From contig CANTAL010000193.1 of the NCBI GenBank assembly GCA_947650365.1, positions 1 through 64,000 of the forward strand: a stretch of DNA of 64,000 bases. Direction: 5' to 3'. A program made the position numbers and the translations under genes. Numbering within the stretch: position 1 is the first letter of the stretch; each line of letters starts with the position of its first letter. This document shows, one piece after another, positions 37,801-52,082 of this stretch. The notes under the pieces are model-generated. The model did not search any database. It saw only the letters and a program-made list of their open reading frames with translations, and was not told where the DNA came from. The stretch comes from Chamaelirium japonicum (Eukaryota; Streptophyta; Magnoliopsida; Liliales; Melanthiaceae).

Positions 37801-38193
37801 CGTACGATCCATTCTAATTCATTCGTACGATCCATTCTAATTCATTCGCACGAATGTATCCGTTCTAGTTCATTCGTACGATCCATTCTAATTCATTCGT
37901 ATGATCCATTCTAATTCATTCGTAAGATCCATTCTAATTCATTCGTACGATCCATTCTAATTCATTCGTAAGATCCATTCTAATTCATTCGTATGATCCA
38001 TTCTAATTCATTCGTACGATCCATTCTAATTCATTCGCACGAATGTATCCGTTCTAGTTCATTCGTACGATCCATTCTAATTCATTCGTAAGATCCATTC
38101 TAATTCATTCGTACGATCCATTCTAATTCATTCGCACAATCCATTCTAATTCATTCATAGGATCCATTCTAATTCATTCATACGATCTATTCC
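31899..38193 (-). repeat. Satellite block 23, longest reverse block
   Basis: 6.3 kb without a flip. It includes an internal tandem duplication of about 1,290 bp (32171 and 33461 onward) marked by the ACTCATTGGTACG variant at about 32265, 33532 and 35449. It spans the join between the two copies of the 5.4-6.6-kb tandem unit. Runs of 23-bp units give long repeat-derived open frames that are not genes. Confidence 0.96.
32171..33460 (-). repeat. 1,290-bp internal tandem unit
   Basis: CTAATTCCTTCG at 32171 recurs at 33461, and downstream variants follow in the same order, one 23-bp unit out of step by 33858. Copy 2 of the large tandem duplication (38891 onward) has only one equivalent. Confidence 0.75.
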
Positions 38194-41100
38194 GTACGAA
38201 TGAATTAGAATGGATCGTGTGAAAGAATTAGAATGGATTGTATGAATGAATTAGAATAGATCGTATGAATGAATTAGAATGGATCGTACGAATGAATTAG
38301 AATGGATCTTACGAATAAATTAGAATGGATACATTCGTGTGAATGAATTAGAATGGATACATTCGTGCGAAAGAATTAGAATAGATCGTATGAATGAATT
38401 AGAATGGATCCTATGAATGAATTAGAATGGATCGTGCGAATGAATTAGAATGGATCGTACGAATGAATTAGAATGGATCGTGCTAATGAATTAGAATTGA
38501 TCGAACGAATGAATTAGCATGGATCGTGCTAATGAATTAGAATGGAACGTACGAATGAATTAGAATGGATCGTGTGAAAGAATTAGAATGGATTGTATGA
38601 ATGAATTAGAATGAATTTGTACGATCCATTCGAATTCATTCGCACGATCCATTCTAATTCATTCATACGATCCATTCTAATTCATTCATACAATCCATTC
38701 TAATTCTTTCACACAATCCATTCTAATTCATTCGTAGGATCCATTCTAATTCATTCATACAATCTATTCTATTTCATTCGTACGATCCATTCTTACTCTT
38801 TCGTATGATCCATTATAATTCATTTGGACGAATGTATCCATTCTAATTTATTCATACGATCTATTCTAATTCATTCGTACGATCCATTCTAATTCCTTCG
38901 TACGATCCATTCTAATTCATTCGTACGATCCATTCTAATTCATTCGTACGATCCATTCTATTTCATTCGTACGATGCATTCTTACTCATTGGTATGATCC
39001 ATTCTAATTCTTTCGCATGAATGTATCCATTCGAATTCATTCGTACGAATCCATTCTAATTCATTCGCACGATCCATTCTAATTCATTTGCACGAATGTA
39101 TCCATTCTAATTCATTCATACAATCCATTCTAATTCATTCCATACGATCCATTCTAATTCATTTGCTCGAATGTATCCATTCTAATCCATTCGTACGATC
39201 CATTCTAATCCATTCGTACGATCCATTCTAATTCAATCGCATGAATGTAACCATTCTAATTCATTCATTTGATCCATTCTAATTCATTCGTACGATCCAT
39301 TCTAATTCATTAGCACGATCCATGCTAATTCATTCGTTCGATTAATTCTAATTCATTAGCACGATCCATTCTAATTCATTCGTACGATCCATTCTAATTC
39401 ATTCGCACGATCCATTCTAATTCATTCATAGGATCCATTCTAATTCATTTATACGATCTATTCTAATTCTTTCGCACGAATGTATCCATTCTAATTCATT
39501 CGCACGAATGTATCCATTCTAATTCATTCGTACGAATCCATTCTAATTCATTCGTACAATCTATTCTATTTCATTCGTACGATCCATTCTAGTTCATTCG
39601 TATGATCCATTCTAATTTATTAGTACGATCCATTCTAATTCATTCGTATGATCCATTCTAATTAATTCGTATGATCCATTCTAATTCATTCGTACTATCC
39701 ATTCTAATTCATTCATACAATCCATTCTAATTCATTCGCACGAATGTATCCATTCTAATTAATTCGTACGATCCATTCTAATTCATTCGTATGATCCATT
39801 CTTATTCATTCGCACGATCCAGTCTAATGGATTCGCACGATCTATTCTAATTCATTCTCACGAATGTATCCATTCTAATTCATTCATACGATCCATTCTA
39901 ATTCATTCGTACGATCCATTCTAATTCATTCACACAAATGTATCCATTCTAATTCATTCGTACGATCCATTCTAATTCATTCGTACGATCAGTTCTAATT
40001 CATTCACAAAATCTATTCAAATTCATTCATACGATCCATTCTAATTCATTCGCACGATCCATTCTAATTCATTCGTACGATCCATTCTAATTCTTTCACA
40101 CGATCCATTCTAATTCATTCGAACGATCCATTCTAATTCATTCGCACGATCCATTCTAATTCATTCGTATGATCCATTCTAATTCATTCATACGATCCAT
40201 TCTAATTCATTCGCACGATCCATTCTAATTCATTCGCACAAATGTATCCATTCTAATTCATTCGTACGATCCATTCTAATTCATTCTCACGAATGTAACC
40301 ATTCTAATTCATTCGTACGATCCATTCTAATTAATTCGTATGATCTATTCTAATTCATTCGTACGATCCATTCTAATTCATTCATACAATCCATTTAGAT
40401 TTATTCGCACAAATGTATCCATTCAAATTCATTCATACGATCCAATCTAATTCATTCATACGATCCATTCTAATTCATTCGCACGAATATATCCATTTTA
40501 ATTCTTTCGTACGATGCATTCTAATTCATTAGTATGATCCATTCTAATTCATTTATTTGATCCATTCTAATTCATTCGTACGATCCATTCTAATTCATTC
40601 GTCCGATCCATTCTAATTCATTCGTACGATCCATTTTAATTCATTCGTACGATCCGTTCTATTTCATTCGCACGATCCATTCTAATTCATTCGTACGATC
40701 CATTCTAATTCATTCGTACGATCCATTCTAATTCATTCGTACGATCCATTCTAATTAATTCGTATGATCCATTCTAATTCATTCGTACGATCCATTCTAA
40801 TTCATTCCGAACGATCCATTCTAATTCATTCGTACGATCCATTCTATTTCATTCGTACGATCTATTCTTACTCATTGGTACGATTCATTCTAATTCATTC
40901 GCACGAATGTATCCATTCTAATTCATTCGTACGAATCCATTCTAATTCATTCGCACGATCCATTCTAATTCATTCGCACGAATATATCCATTCTAATTCA
41001 TTCATACAATCCATTCTAATTCATTCCGTACGATCCATTCTAATTCATTCGTTCGAATGTATCCATTCTAATCCATTCGTACGATCCATTCTAATCCATT

Positions 41101-41530
41101 CGTACGATCCATTCTAATTCATTCGCATGAATGTAACCATTCTAATTCATTCATTTGATCCATTCTAATTCATTCGTACGATCCATTCTAATTCATTAGC
41201 ACGATCCATGCTAATTCATTCGTTCGATCAATTCTAATTCATTAGCATGATCCATTCTAATTCTTTCGTACGATCCATTCTAATCCATTCGCACGATCCA
41301 TTCTAATTCATTCATAGGATCCATTCTAATTCATTCATACGATCTATTCTAATTCTTTCGCACGAATGTATCCATTCTAATTCATTCGTACGATCCATTC
41401 TAATTAATTAATATGATCCATTCTAATTCATTCGTACGATCCATTCTAATTCATATGCACAAAGGTATCCATTCTAATCCATTCATAGGATCCATTCTAA
41501 TCCATTCGTACGATCCATTCTAATTCATTC
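36101..41530. repeat. Large tandem duplication, copy 2
   Basis: 5.43-kb counterpart of 29530-36100, including its forward block (38194-38618). A third, partial copy of the first 2 kb is at 54122-56115. Confidence 0.85.
38194..38618 (+). repeat. Satellite block 24, forward sense
   Basis: Copy of block 22 with both hinge sequences preserved. Confidence 0.95.
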
Positions 41531-42172
41531 GTACCATCCATTCTAATTCATTCGTACGATCCATTCTAATTCTTTCACATGATCCATTCTAATTCATTAG
41601 TACGATCCATTCTAATTCATTCGCACGATCCATTCTAATTCATTATTACGATCCATTCTAATTCATTCATACGATCCATTCTAATTCATTCGTACGATCC
41701 ATTCTAATTCATTCGCACAAATGTATCCATTCTAATTCATTCGTACGAGCCATTCTAATTCATTCGCACGATCCATTCTAATTCATTCGTACGATCCATT
41801 CTAATTCATTCGTATGATCCATTCTAATTCATTCGTATGATCCATTCTAATTAATTCGTATGATCCATTCTAATTCATTCGTACGATCTATTCTAATTTA
41901 TTCATACAATCCATTCTAATTCATTCGCACGAATGTATCCATTCTAATTAATTCATACGATCCATTCTAATTCATTCGTATGATCTATTCTTATTCATTC
42001 GCACGACCCAGTCTAATTGATTCGCACGATCCATTCTAATTCATTCGCACGAATGTATCCATTCTAATTCATTCGTACGATCCATTCTAATTCATTAATA
42101 TGATCCATTCTAATTCATTCGAACGATCCATTCTAATTCATATGCACAAAGGTATCCATTCTAATTCATTCG
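38619..42172 (-). repeat. Satellite block 25, reverse sense
   Basis: 3.55 kb. From 38891 to about 41490 it matches 33461-36060 at offset 5,430; from 41573 it matches block 11. It thus joins the tandem duplication to segmental copy B. Confidence 0.95.
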
Positions 42173-43120
42173 CACGAAAGAATTAGAATGGATTGTATGA
42201 AAGAATTAGAATGGATCGTGCGAATGAATTAGAATGGATCGTACGAAGGAATTAGAATGGATCATACGAAAGAATTAGAATGGATCGTACGAATGAGTAA
42301 GAATGGATCGTACGAATGAATTAGAATGGATCATACGAATGAATTAGAATGGATCGTACGAATTAATTAGAATGGATCGTACGAATGAATTAGAATGGAT
42401 CGTACGAATGAATTAGAATGGATACATTCGTGCGAATGAATTAGAATGGATCGTACGAATGAATTAGAATAGATCGTACGAATGAATTAGAATGGATACA
42501 TTTGTGCGAATGAATTAGAATAGATCGTACGAATGAATTAGAATGGATGGTATGAATGAATTAGAATGGATCGTACGAATGAATTAGAATGGATCGTGCG
42601 AATGAATTAGAATGGATCGTACGAATGAATTAGAATGGATCGTACGAATGAACTAGAATGGATACATTCGTGCGAATGAATTAGAATGGATCGTACGAAT
42701 GAATTAGAATGGATTGTATGAATGAATTAGAATGGATCTTACGAATGAATTAGAATGGATCGTACGAATGAATTAGAATGGATCGTACGAATGAATAAGA
42801 ATGGATACATTCGTGCAAATGAATTAGAATGGATCGGACGAATGAATTAGAATGGATCGTACGAATGAATTAGAATGGATCGTACGAATGAATTAGAATG
42901 GATACATTTGTCCGAATGAATTAGAATGGATCATACGAATGAGTAAGAATGGATCGTACGAATGAAATAGAATAGATTGTACGAATGAATTAGAATGGAT
43001 CCTACGAATGAATTAGAATGGATCGTGTGAAAGAATTAGAATGGATTCTATGAATGAATTAGAATGGATCGTATGAATGAATTAGAATGGATCGTGCGAA
43101 TGAATTCGAATAGATCGTAC
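42173..43120 (+). repeat. Satellite block 26, forward sense
   Basis: Copy of block 12 at offset 22,142. It ends at a perfect class B hinge (43098-43130), where copy A has a mismatch. Confidence 0.95.
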
Positions 43121-43130
43121 GAATTCATTC
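43098..43130. repeat. Hinge hairpin, class B
   Basis: Perfect 10-bp arms GAATGAATTC / GAATTCATTC with a 13-nt loop (one base in the loop differs from 8333-8365). Confidence 0.92.
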
Positions 43131-43484
43131 TAATTCATTCATACAATCCATTCTAATTCTTTCACACGATCTATTCTAATTCATTCGTAGGATCCATTCT
43201 AATTCATTCGTACAATCTATTCTATTTCATTCGTACGATCCATTCTTACTCATTCGTATGATCCATTCTAATTCATTCGGACGAATGTATCCATTCTAAT
43301 TTATTCGTACGATCCATTCTAATTCATTCGTACGATCCATTCTAATTCATTCGTACGATCCATTGTAATTCATTCGCACGAATGTATCCATTCTAATTCA
43401 TTCGTACGATCCATTGTAATTCATTCGCACGATCCATTCTATTTCATTCGTACGATCCATTCTTACTCATTCGTTTGATCCATT
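43121..43484 (-). repeat. Satellite block 27, reverse sense
   Basis: Copy of block 13, ending in ATCCATTATGGAT at 43478-43490. Confidence 0.95.
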
Positions 43485-44009
43485 ATGGATACATTCGTGC
43501 GAATGAATTAGAATGGATCATACGAATGAGTAAGAATGGATCCTACGAATGATATAGAATGGATTGTGCGAATAAATTAGAATGGATCGTACGAATGAAT
43601 TAGAATGAATCGTGTGAAAGAATTAGAATGGATTGTATGAATGAATTAGAATAGATCGTATGAATGAATTAGAATGGATCGTACGAATGAATTAGAATGG
43701 ATCGTACGAATGAATTAGAATGGATCGTACGAATGAATTAGAATGGATCGTACGAATGAATTAGTATGGATCTTACGAATGAATTAGAATGGATCGTACG
43801 AATGAATTAGAATGGATCGTACGAATAAATTAGAATGGATACATTCGTCCGAATGAATTAGAATGGATCATACGAATGAGTAAGAATGGATCGTACGAAT
43901 GAAATAGAATAGATTGTACGAAGGAATTAGAATGGATCCTACGAATAAATTAGAATAGATCGTGTGAAAGAATTAGAATGGATTGTATGAATGAATTAGA
44001 ATGAATTCG
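43485..44009 (+). repeat. Satellite block 28, forward sense
   Basis: Copy of block 14 plus two extra 23-bp units, a clear case of monomer-number change. Ends at the class C hinge 43999-44031. Confidence 0.95.
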
Positions 44010-44031
44010 TACGATCCATTCGAATTCATTC
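43999..44031. repeat. Hinge hairpin, class C
   Basis: Perfect 11-bp arms and an 11-nt loop; third exact copy. Confidence 0.92.
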
Positions 44032-46432
44032 GCACGATCCATTCTAATTTATTCATACGATCCATTCTAATTCATTCATACAATCCATTCTAATTCTTTC
44101 ACACGATCCATTCTAATTCATTCGTAGGATCCATTCTAATTCATTCGTACAATCTATTCTAATACATTCGTACGATCCATTCTAATTCATTCGAACGATC
44201 CATTCTAATTCACGTACGATCCATTCTAATTCATTCGCACGATCCATTCTAATTCATTCATAGGATCCATTCTAATTCATTCATACGATCTATTCTAATT
44301 CTTTCGCACGAATGTATCCATTCTAATTCATTCGCACGAATGTATCCATTCTAATTCATTCGTACGAATCCATTCTAATTCATTCGTACAATCTATTCTA
44401 TTTCATTCGTACGATCCATTCTAGTTCATTCGTACGATCCATTCTAATTTATTCGTACGATCCATTCTAATTCATTCGTATGATCCATTCTAATTAATTC
44501 GTATGATCCATTCTAATTCATTCGTACGATCCATTCTAATTCATTCATACAATCCATTCTAATTCATTCGCACGAATGTATCCATTCTAATTAATTCGTA
44601 CGATCCATTCTAATTCATTCGTATGATCCATTCTTATTCATTCGCACGATCCAGTCTAATGGATTCGAACAATCCATTCTAATTCATTCTCACGAATGTA
44701 TCCATTCTAATTCATTCATACGATCCATTCTAATTCATTCGTACGATCCATTCTAATTCATTCGCACGAATGTATCCATTCTAATTAATTCGTACGATCC
44801 ATTCTAATTCATTCGTATGATCCATTCTTATTCATTCGCACGATCCAGTCTAATGGATTCGAACGATCCATTCTAATTCATTCTCACGAATGTATCCATT
44901 CTAATTCATTCATACGATCCATTCTAATTCATTCGTACGATCCATTCTAATTCATTCGCACAAATGTATCCATTCTAATTCATTCGCACAAATATATCCA
45001 TTCTAATTCATTCTAATTCATTCGTACGATCAGTTCTAATTCATTCACAAAATCTATTCTAATTCATTCATACGATCCATTCTAATTCATTCGCACGATC
45101 CATTCTAATTCATTCGTAAGATCCATTCTAATTCTTTCACACGATCCATTCTAATTCATTCGTACGATCCATTCTAATTCATTCGCACGATCCATTCTAA
45201 TTCATTCGTATGATCCATTCTAATTCATTCATACGATCCATTCTAATTCATTCGTACGATCCATTCTAATTCATTCGCACAAATGTATCCATTCTAATTC
45301 ATTCGTACGATCCATTCTAATTCATTCGCACGAATGTAACCATTCTAATTCATTCGTACGATCCATTCTAATTAATTCGTATGATCCATTCTAATTCATT
45401 CGTACGATCCATTCTAATTCATTCATACAATCCATTTAGATTCATTCGCACAAATGTATCCATTCAAATTCATTCATACGATCCAATCTAATTCATTCAT
45501 ACGATCCATTCTAATTCATTCGCACGAATATATCCATTCTAATTCTTTCGTACGATGCATTCTAATTCATTAGTATGATCCATTCTAATTTATTTATTTG
45601 ATCTATTCTAATTCATTCGTACGATCCATTCTAATTCATTCGTCCAATCCATTCTAATTCATTCGTACGATCCATTTTAATTCATTCGTACGATCCATTC
45701 TATTTCATTCGCACGATCCATTCTAATTCATTCGTACGATCCATTCTAATTCATTCGTACGATCCATTCTAATTCCTTCGTACGATCCATTCTAATTCAT
45801 TCGTACGATCCATTCTAATTCCTTCGTATCCATTCTAATTCATTCATACAATCCATTCTAATTCATTCGCACGAATGTATCCATTCTAATTCATTCATAC
45901 GATCAGTTCTAATTCATTCACAAAATCTATTCTAATTCATTCATACGATCCATTCTAATTCATTCACACGAATGTATCCATTCTAATTCATTCATACGAT
46001 CAATTCGAATTCATTCGTACGATCCATTCTAATTCACTCATACGATCCATTCTAATGCATTCATACGATCCATTCTAATTCATTTGCACGAATATATCCA
46101 TTCTATTTCATTCGTATGATCCATTTTTATTCGTTCGTACGATCCATTCTAATTCATTTGTACGATCTATTATAATTCATTCGTACGATCCATTCTAATT
46201 CATTCGTACGATCCATTCTAATTCCTTCGTACGATCCATTCTAATTCATTCGTACGATCCATTCTAATACATTCATACAATCCATTCTAATTCTTTCACA
46301 CGATCCATTCTAATTCATTCGTACGATCCATTCTAATTCATTCGTGCAATCCATTCTATTTCATTCGTACGATCCATTCTTACTCATTCGTACGATCCAT
46401 TCTAATTCATTCACACGAATGTATCCATTCGT
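44010..46432 (-). repeat. Satellite block 29, reverse sense
   Basis: Block 15 counterpart with about 1.1 kb extra. The extra part resembles 39.4-40.6 kb and holds a local duplication: the CACGATCCAGTCTAATGGATTCG variant occurs at about 44646 and again at about 44841, 195 bp apart. Shortened junction units occur at 44213 and 45008. Ends at CATTCGTACGAATG (46426-46439). Confidence 0.94.
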
Positions 46433-48208
46433 ACGAATGAATTAGAATAGATTGTACGAATGAATTAGAATGGATCGTACGAATGAATTAGAATGGATCG
46501 TACGAATGAATTAGAATAGATCGTATGAATGAATTAGAATGGATCGTATGAAGGAATTAGAATGGATCATCGAATGAATTAGAATGGATATATTCGTGCA
46601 AATGAATTAGAATGGATTGTATGAATGTATTAGAATGGATCGTACAAATGAATTAGAATGGATCGTGCGAATGAATTAGAATGGATCGTACGAATGAATT
46701 GGAATGGATCGTACGAATGAACTAGAATGGATACATTCGTGCGAATGAATTAGAATGGATCGTACGAATGAATTAGAATGGATAGTACGAATGAATTAGA
46801 ATGGATCTTACGAATGAATTAGAATGGATCGTACGAATGAATTAGAATGGGTCGTACGAATGAATTAGAACGGATACATTCGTGCGAATGAATTAGAATG
46901 GATCGGACGAATGAATTAGAATGGATCGTACGAATGAATTAGAATGGATCAAATGAATGAATTAGAATGGTTACATTCATGCGAATGAATTAGAATGTAT
47001 CGTACGAATGGATTAGAATGGATCGTACGAATGGATTAGAATGGATACATTCGAGCGAATGAATTAGAATGGATCGTACGAATGAATTAGAATGGATCGT
47101 ACGAATGGATCCTACGAATGGATTAGAATGGATACCTTTGTGCATATGAATTAGAATGGATCGTACGAATGAATTAGAATGGATCATATTAATGAATTAG
47201 AATGGATCTTACAAATGAATTGGAATGGATACATTTGTGCGAATGAATTAGAATGGATCGTGCGAATCAATTAGACTAGATCGTGCGAATGAATAAGAAT
47301 AGATCATACGAATGAATTAGAATGGATCGTACGAATTAATTAGACTGGATACATTCGTGTGAATGAATTAGAATGGATTGTATGAATGAATTAGAATGGA
47401 TCGTACGAATAAATTAGAATGGATCGTACGAATGAATTAGAATGGATCGTACGAATGAATTAGAATGGATACATTCGTGCGAATGAATTAGAATGGATTG
47501 TGCGAATGAATAAGAACAGATCGTGCGAATGAATTAGAATGGATCGTACGAATGAATTAGAATGGATCGTGCGAATGAATTAGAATGGATCGTACGAATG
47601 AATTAGAATGGATACATTTGTGCGAATGAATTAGAATGGATAGTACGAATGAATTAGAATGGATCGTATGAATGATTTAGAATGGATCATACGAATGAAT
47701 TAGAATGGATCGTGCGAATGAATTAGAATGGATCGTATGAATGAATTAGAATGGATCGTACGAATGAACTAGAATGGATACATTCGTGCGAATGAATTTG
47801 AATGGATCGTACGAATGAATTAGAATGGATCGTACGAATGAATTAGAATGGATCTTACGAATGAATTAGAATGGATCGTACGAATGAATTAGAATAGATA
47901 CATTCGTGCGAATGAATTAGAATGGATCGGACGAATGAATTAGCTTGGATCGTACGAATGAATTAGAATGGATCGTACGAATGAATTAGAATGGATCGTA
48001 CGAATAAATTAGAATGGATACATTCGTCCGAATGAATTAGAATGGATCATACGAATGAGTAAAAAGGGATTGTACGAATGAAATAGAATAGATTGTACAA
48101 ATGAATTAGAATGGATCCTACGAATGAATTAGAATGGATCGTGTGAAAAAATTAGAATGGATTGTATGAATGAATTAGAATGGATCGTATGAATGAATTA
48201 GAATGGAT
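46433..48208 (+). repeat. Satellite block 30, forward sense
   Basis: Counterpart of block 16. It ends abruptly GGATCT/AATTCATTCG, having lost the class B hinge present in copy A together with about 190 bp. Confidence 0.95.
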
Positions 48209-50069
48209 CTAATTCATTCGTACGATCCATTCTAATTCTTTCATACGATCCATTCTAATTCATTCATACAATCCATTCTAATTCTTTCACACGATCTATT
48301 CTAATTCATTCGTAGGATCTATTCTAATTCATTCGTACAATCTATTCTATTTCATTCGTACGATCCATTCTTACTCATTCGTATGATCCATTCTAATTCA
48401 TTCGGACGAATGTATCCATTCTAATTTATTCGTACGATCCATTCTAATTGATTCGTACGATCCATTCTAATTCATTCGTCCGATCCATTCTAATTCATTC
48501 GCACCAATGTATCCATTCTAATTCATTCGTACGATCCATTCTAATTCATTCATAAGATCCATTCTAATTCATTCGTACGATCCATTCTAATTCATTTGTA
48601 CAATCCATTCTAATTCATTCGCACGAATGTATCCATTCTAGTTCATTCGTACGATCCATTCTAATTCATTCGTACGATCCATTCTAATTCATTCGTATGA
48701 TCCATTCTAATTCATTCGTACGATCCATTCTAATTCATTCGCACAAATATATCCATTCTAATTCATTCGTACGATCCATTCTAATTCATTCGCACGATCC
48801 ATTCTAATTCATTCGTACGATCCATTCTAATTCTTTCACACGATCCATTCTAATTCATTCGTACGATCCATTCTAATTTATTCGCACGATCCATTCTAAT
48901 TCATTCGTACGATCCATTCTAATTTATTTGTACGATCCATTCTAATTCATTCGCACAAATGTATGCATTCTAATTCATTCGTACGATCCATTCTAATTCA
49001 TTCGCACGATCCATTCTAATTCATTCGTACGATCCATTCTAATTCATTCGCACGATCTGTTCTTATTCATTCGCACAATCCATTCTAATTCATTCGCATG
49101 AATGTATCCATTCTAATTCATTCGTACGATCCATTCTAATTCATTCGTACGATCCATTCTAATTCATTCGTATGATCCATTCTAATTAATTCGTATGATC
49201 CATTCTAATTCATTCGTACGATCCATTCTAATTCATTCATACAATTCATTCTAATTTATTCGTACGATCCATTCTAATTCACTCATACGATCCATTCTAA
49301 TACATTCATACGATCCATTCTAATTCATTTGCACGTATATATCCATTCTAATTCATTCGTACGATCCATTCTAATTCATTCGTACGATCCATTCTAATTC
49401 ATTCGCACAATCCATTCTAATTCATTCACACGAATGTATCCATTCTAATTAATTCGTACGATCCATTCTAATTCATTCGTACGATCCATTCTAATTGATT
49501 CGTATGATCCATTCTAATTAATTCCTATGATCCATTCTAATTCATTCGTATGATCCATTCTAATTCATTCATACAATCCATTCTAATTCATTCGTACGAT
49601 CCATTCTAATTCACTCATACGATCCATTCTAATACATTCATACGATCAATTCTAATTCATTTGCACGAATATATCCATTCTAATTCATTCGTACGATCCA
49701 TTCTAATTCCTTCGTACGATCCATTCTAATTCATTCGTACGATCTATTCTAATTCATTCGCACGATCCATTCTAATTCATTCGTACGATCCATTCTAATT
49801 CTTTCACACGATCCATTCTAATTCATTCGTACGATCCATTCTAATTCATTCATACAATCCATTCTAATTCATTCGTACGATCCATTCTAATTCACTCATA
49901 CGATCCATTCTAATACATTCATACGATCCATTCTAATTCATTTGCACGAATATATCCATTCTAATTCATTCGTATGATCCATTCTAATTCCTTCATACGA
50001 TCCATTCTAATTCATTCGTACGATCTATTCTAATTCATTCGCACGATCCATTCTAATTCATTCATACGA
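48209..50069 (-). repeat. Satellite block 31, reverse sense
   Basis: Counterpart of block 17. Repeated CACTCATACGATCC / ACATTCATACGATCC / TTTGCACGAATATATCC triplets at about 49270, 49610 and 49890 mark a local higher-order unit of about 290-340 bp. Ends at the palindrome TACGATCGTA (50065-50074). Confidence 0.95.
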
Positions 50070-52082
50070 TCGTACGAATGAATCGTACGAATGAATTAGA
50101 ATGGATCGTACGAATGAATTAGAATGGATCGTACGAATGAATCGTACGAATGAATTAGAATGGATCGTACGAATGAATTAGAATGGATATATTCGTGCAA
50201 ATGAATTAGAATGGATCGTATGAATGTATTAGAATGGATCATATGAGTGAATTAGAATGGATCGTACGAATGAATTAGAATGGATTGTATGAATGAATTA
50301 GAATGGATCGTACGAATGAATTAGAATGGATCATACGAATTAATTAGAATGGATCATACGAATGAATTAGAATGGATCGTATGAATGAATTAGAATGGAT
50401 CGTACGAATGAATTAGAATGGATACATTCGTGCGAATGAATTAGAATGGATTGTGCGAATGAATTAGAATGGATCGTATGAATGAATTAGAATGGATCGT
50501 ACGAATGAATTAGAAAGGATCGTACGAATGAACTAGAATGGATACATTCGTGCGAATGAATTAGAATGGATCGTACGAATGAATTAGAATGGATTGTACG
50601 AATGTATTAGAATGGATCTTACGAATGAATTAGAATGGATCATACGAATAAATTAGAATGGATCATATGAATGGTTTAGAATGGATACATTCGTGCGAAT
50701 GAATTAGAATGGATCGGACGAATGAATTAGAATGGATCGTACGAATGAATTAGAATGGATCAAATGAATGAATTAGAATGGTTAAATTCATGCGAATGAA
50801 TTAGAATGGATCGTACGAATGGATTAGAATGGATACATTCGTGCGAATGAATTAGAATGGATCATAAGAATGAGTAAGAATGGATCATACGAATGAAATA
50901 GAATGGATTGTACGAATTAATTAGAATGGATCGTGCGAATGAATTTGAATGGATCGTACGAATGAATTAGAATGGATCGTCCTAATGAATTAGAATTGAT
51001 CGTACGATTGAAATAGAATGGATTGTACGAATGATTTAGAATGAATCGTACGAATAAATTAGAATGGATCGTACGAATGATTTAGAATGGAGACATTCGT
51101 GCGAATGAATTAGAATGGATCATACGAATGAGTAAGAATGGATCGTACGAATGAAATAGAATGGATTGTACGAATGAATTAGAATGGATTCGTACGAATG
51201 AATTAGAATGGATACATTCGTGCGAATGAATTAGAATGGATCGTACCAATGAGTAAGAATGGATCGTACGAATGAAATAGAATGGATTGTGCGAACGAAT
51301 TAGAATGGATCGTACGAATGAATTAGAATAGATCGTGTGAAAGAATTAGAATGGATTGTATGAATGAATTAGAATAGATCGTATGAATGAATTAGAATGG
51401 ATCGTACGAATTAATTAGAATGGATCGTACGAATGAATTAGAATGGATACATTCGTGCGAATGAATTAGAATGGATACATTCGTGCGAAAGAATTAGAAT
51501 AGATCGTATGAATGAATTAGAATGGATCCTATGAATGAATTAGAATGGATCGTGCGAATGAATTAGAATGGATCGTACGAATGAATTAGACTGGATCGTG
51601 CTAATAAATTAGAATTGATCGAACGAATGAATTAGCATGGATCGTGCTAATGAATTAGAATGGAACGTACGAATGAATTAGAATGGATCGTGTGAAAGAA
51701 TTATAATGGATTGTATGAATGAATTAGAATGGATCGTACGAATGAATTAGAATGGATCGTGTGAAAGAATTAGAATGGATTGTATGAATGAATTAGAATA
51801 GATTGTATGAATGAATTAGAATGGATCGTACAAATGAATTAGAATGGATCGTATGAATGAATTAGAATAGATCGTACGAATGAATTAGAATAGATCGTAC
51901 GAATGAATTAGAATGGATCGTACGAATGAATTAGAATGGATCGTGTGAAAGAATTAGAATGGATGTACGAATGAATTAGAATGGATCGTGCGAATGAATT
52001 AGAATGGATCGTACGAATGAATTAGAATGGATCGTGCTAATGAATTAGAATTGATCGAACGAATGAATTAGCATGGATCGTG
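50070..52082 (+). repeat. Satellite block 32, forward sense
   Basis: Counterpart of block 18. It starts with two shortened 13-bp units GAATGAATCGTAC (50076-50088 and 50135-50147) exactly 59 bp apart (23+23+13), a small nascent repeat not present in copy A. Confidence 0.95.

Noticed and set aside
32182-41117. Open frames of 109-117 residues at 32182-32511, 35334-35687 and 40764-41117 rich in IHSNSFVRSIL repeats
   Set aside because: Each is simply the satellite read in one frame (three 23-bp units give a 23-residue repeat). They resemble each other because of the 5,430-bp tandem duplication. No start context, codon pattern or domain supports a gene.
44213-45020. Irregular joins (missing or fused half-monomers) as possible insertions of foreign DNA
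   Set aside because: All bases around these joins are satellite; they are small deletions or fusions within monomers.
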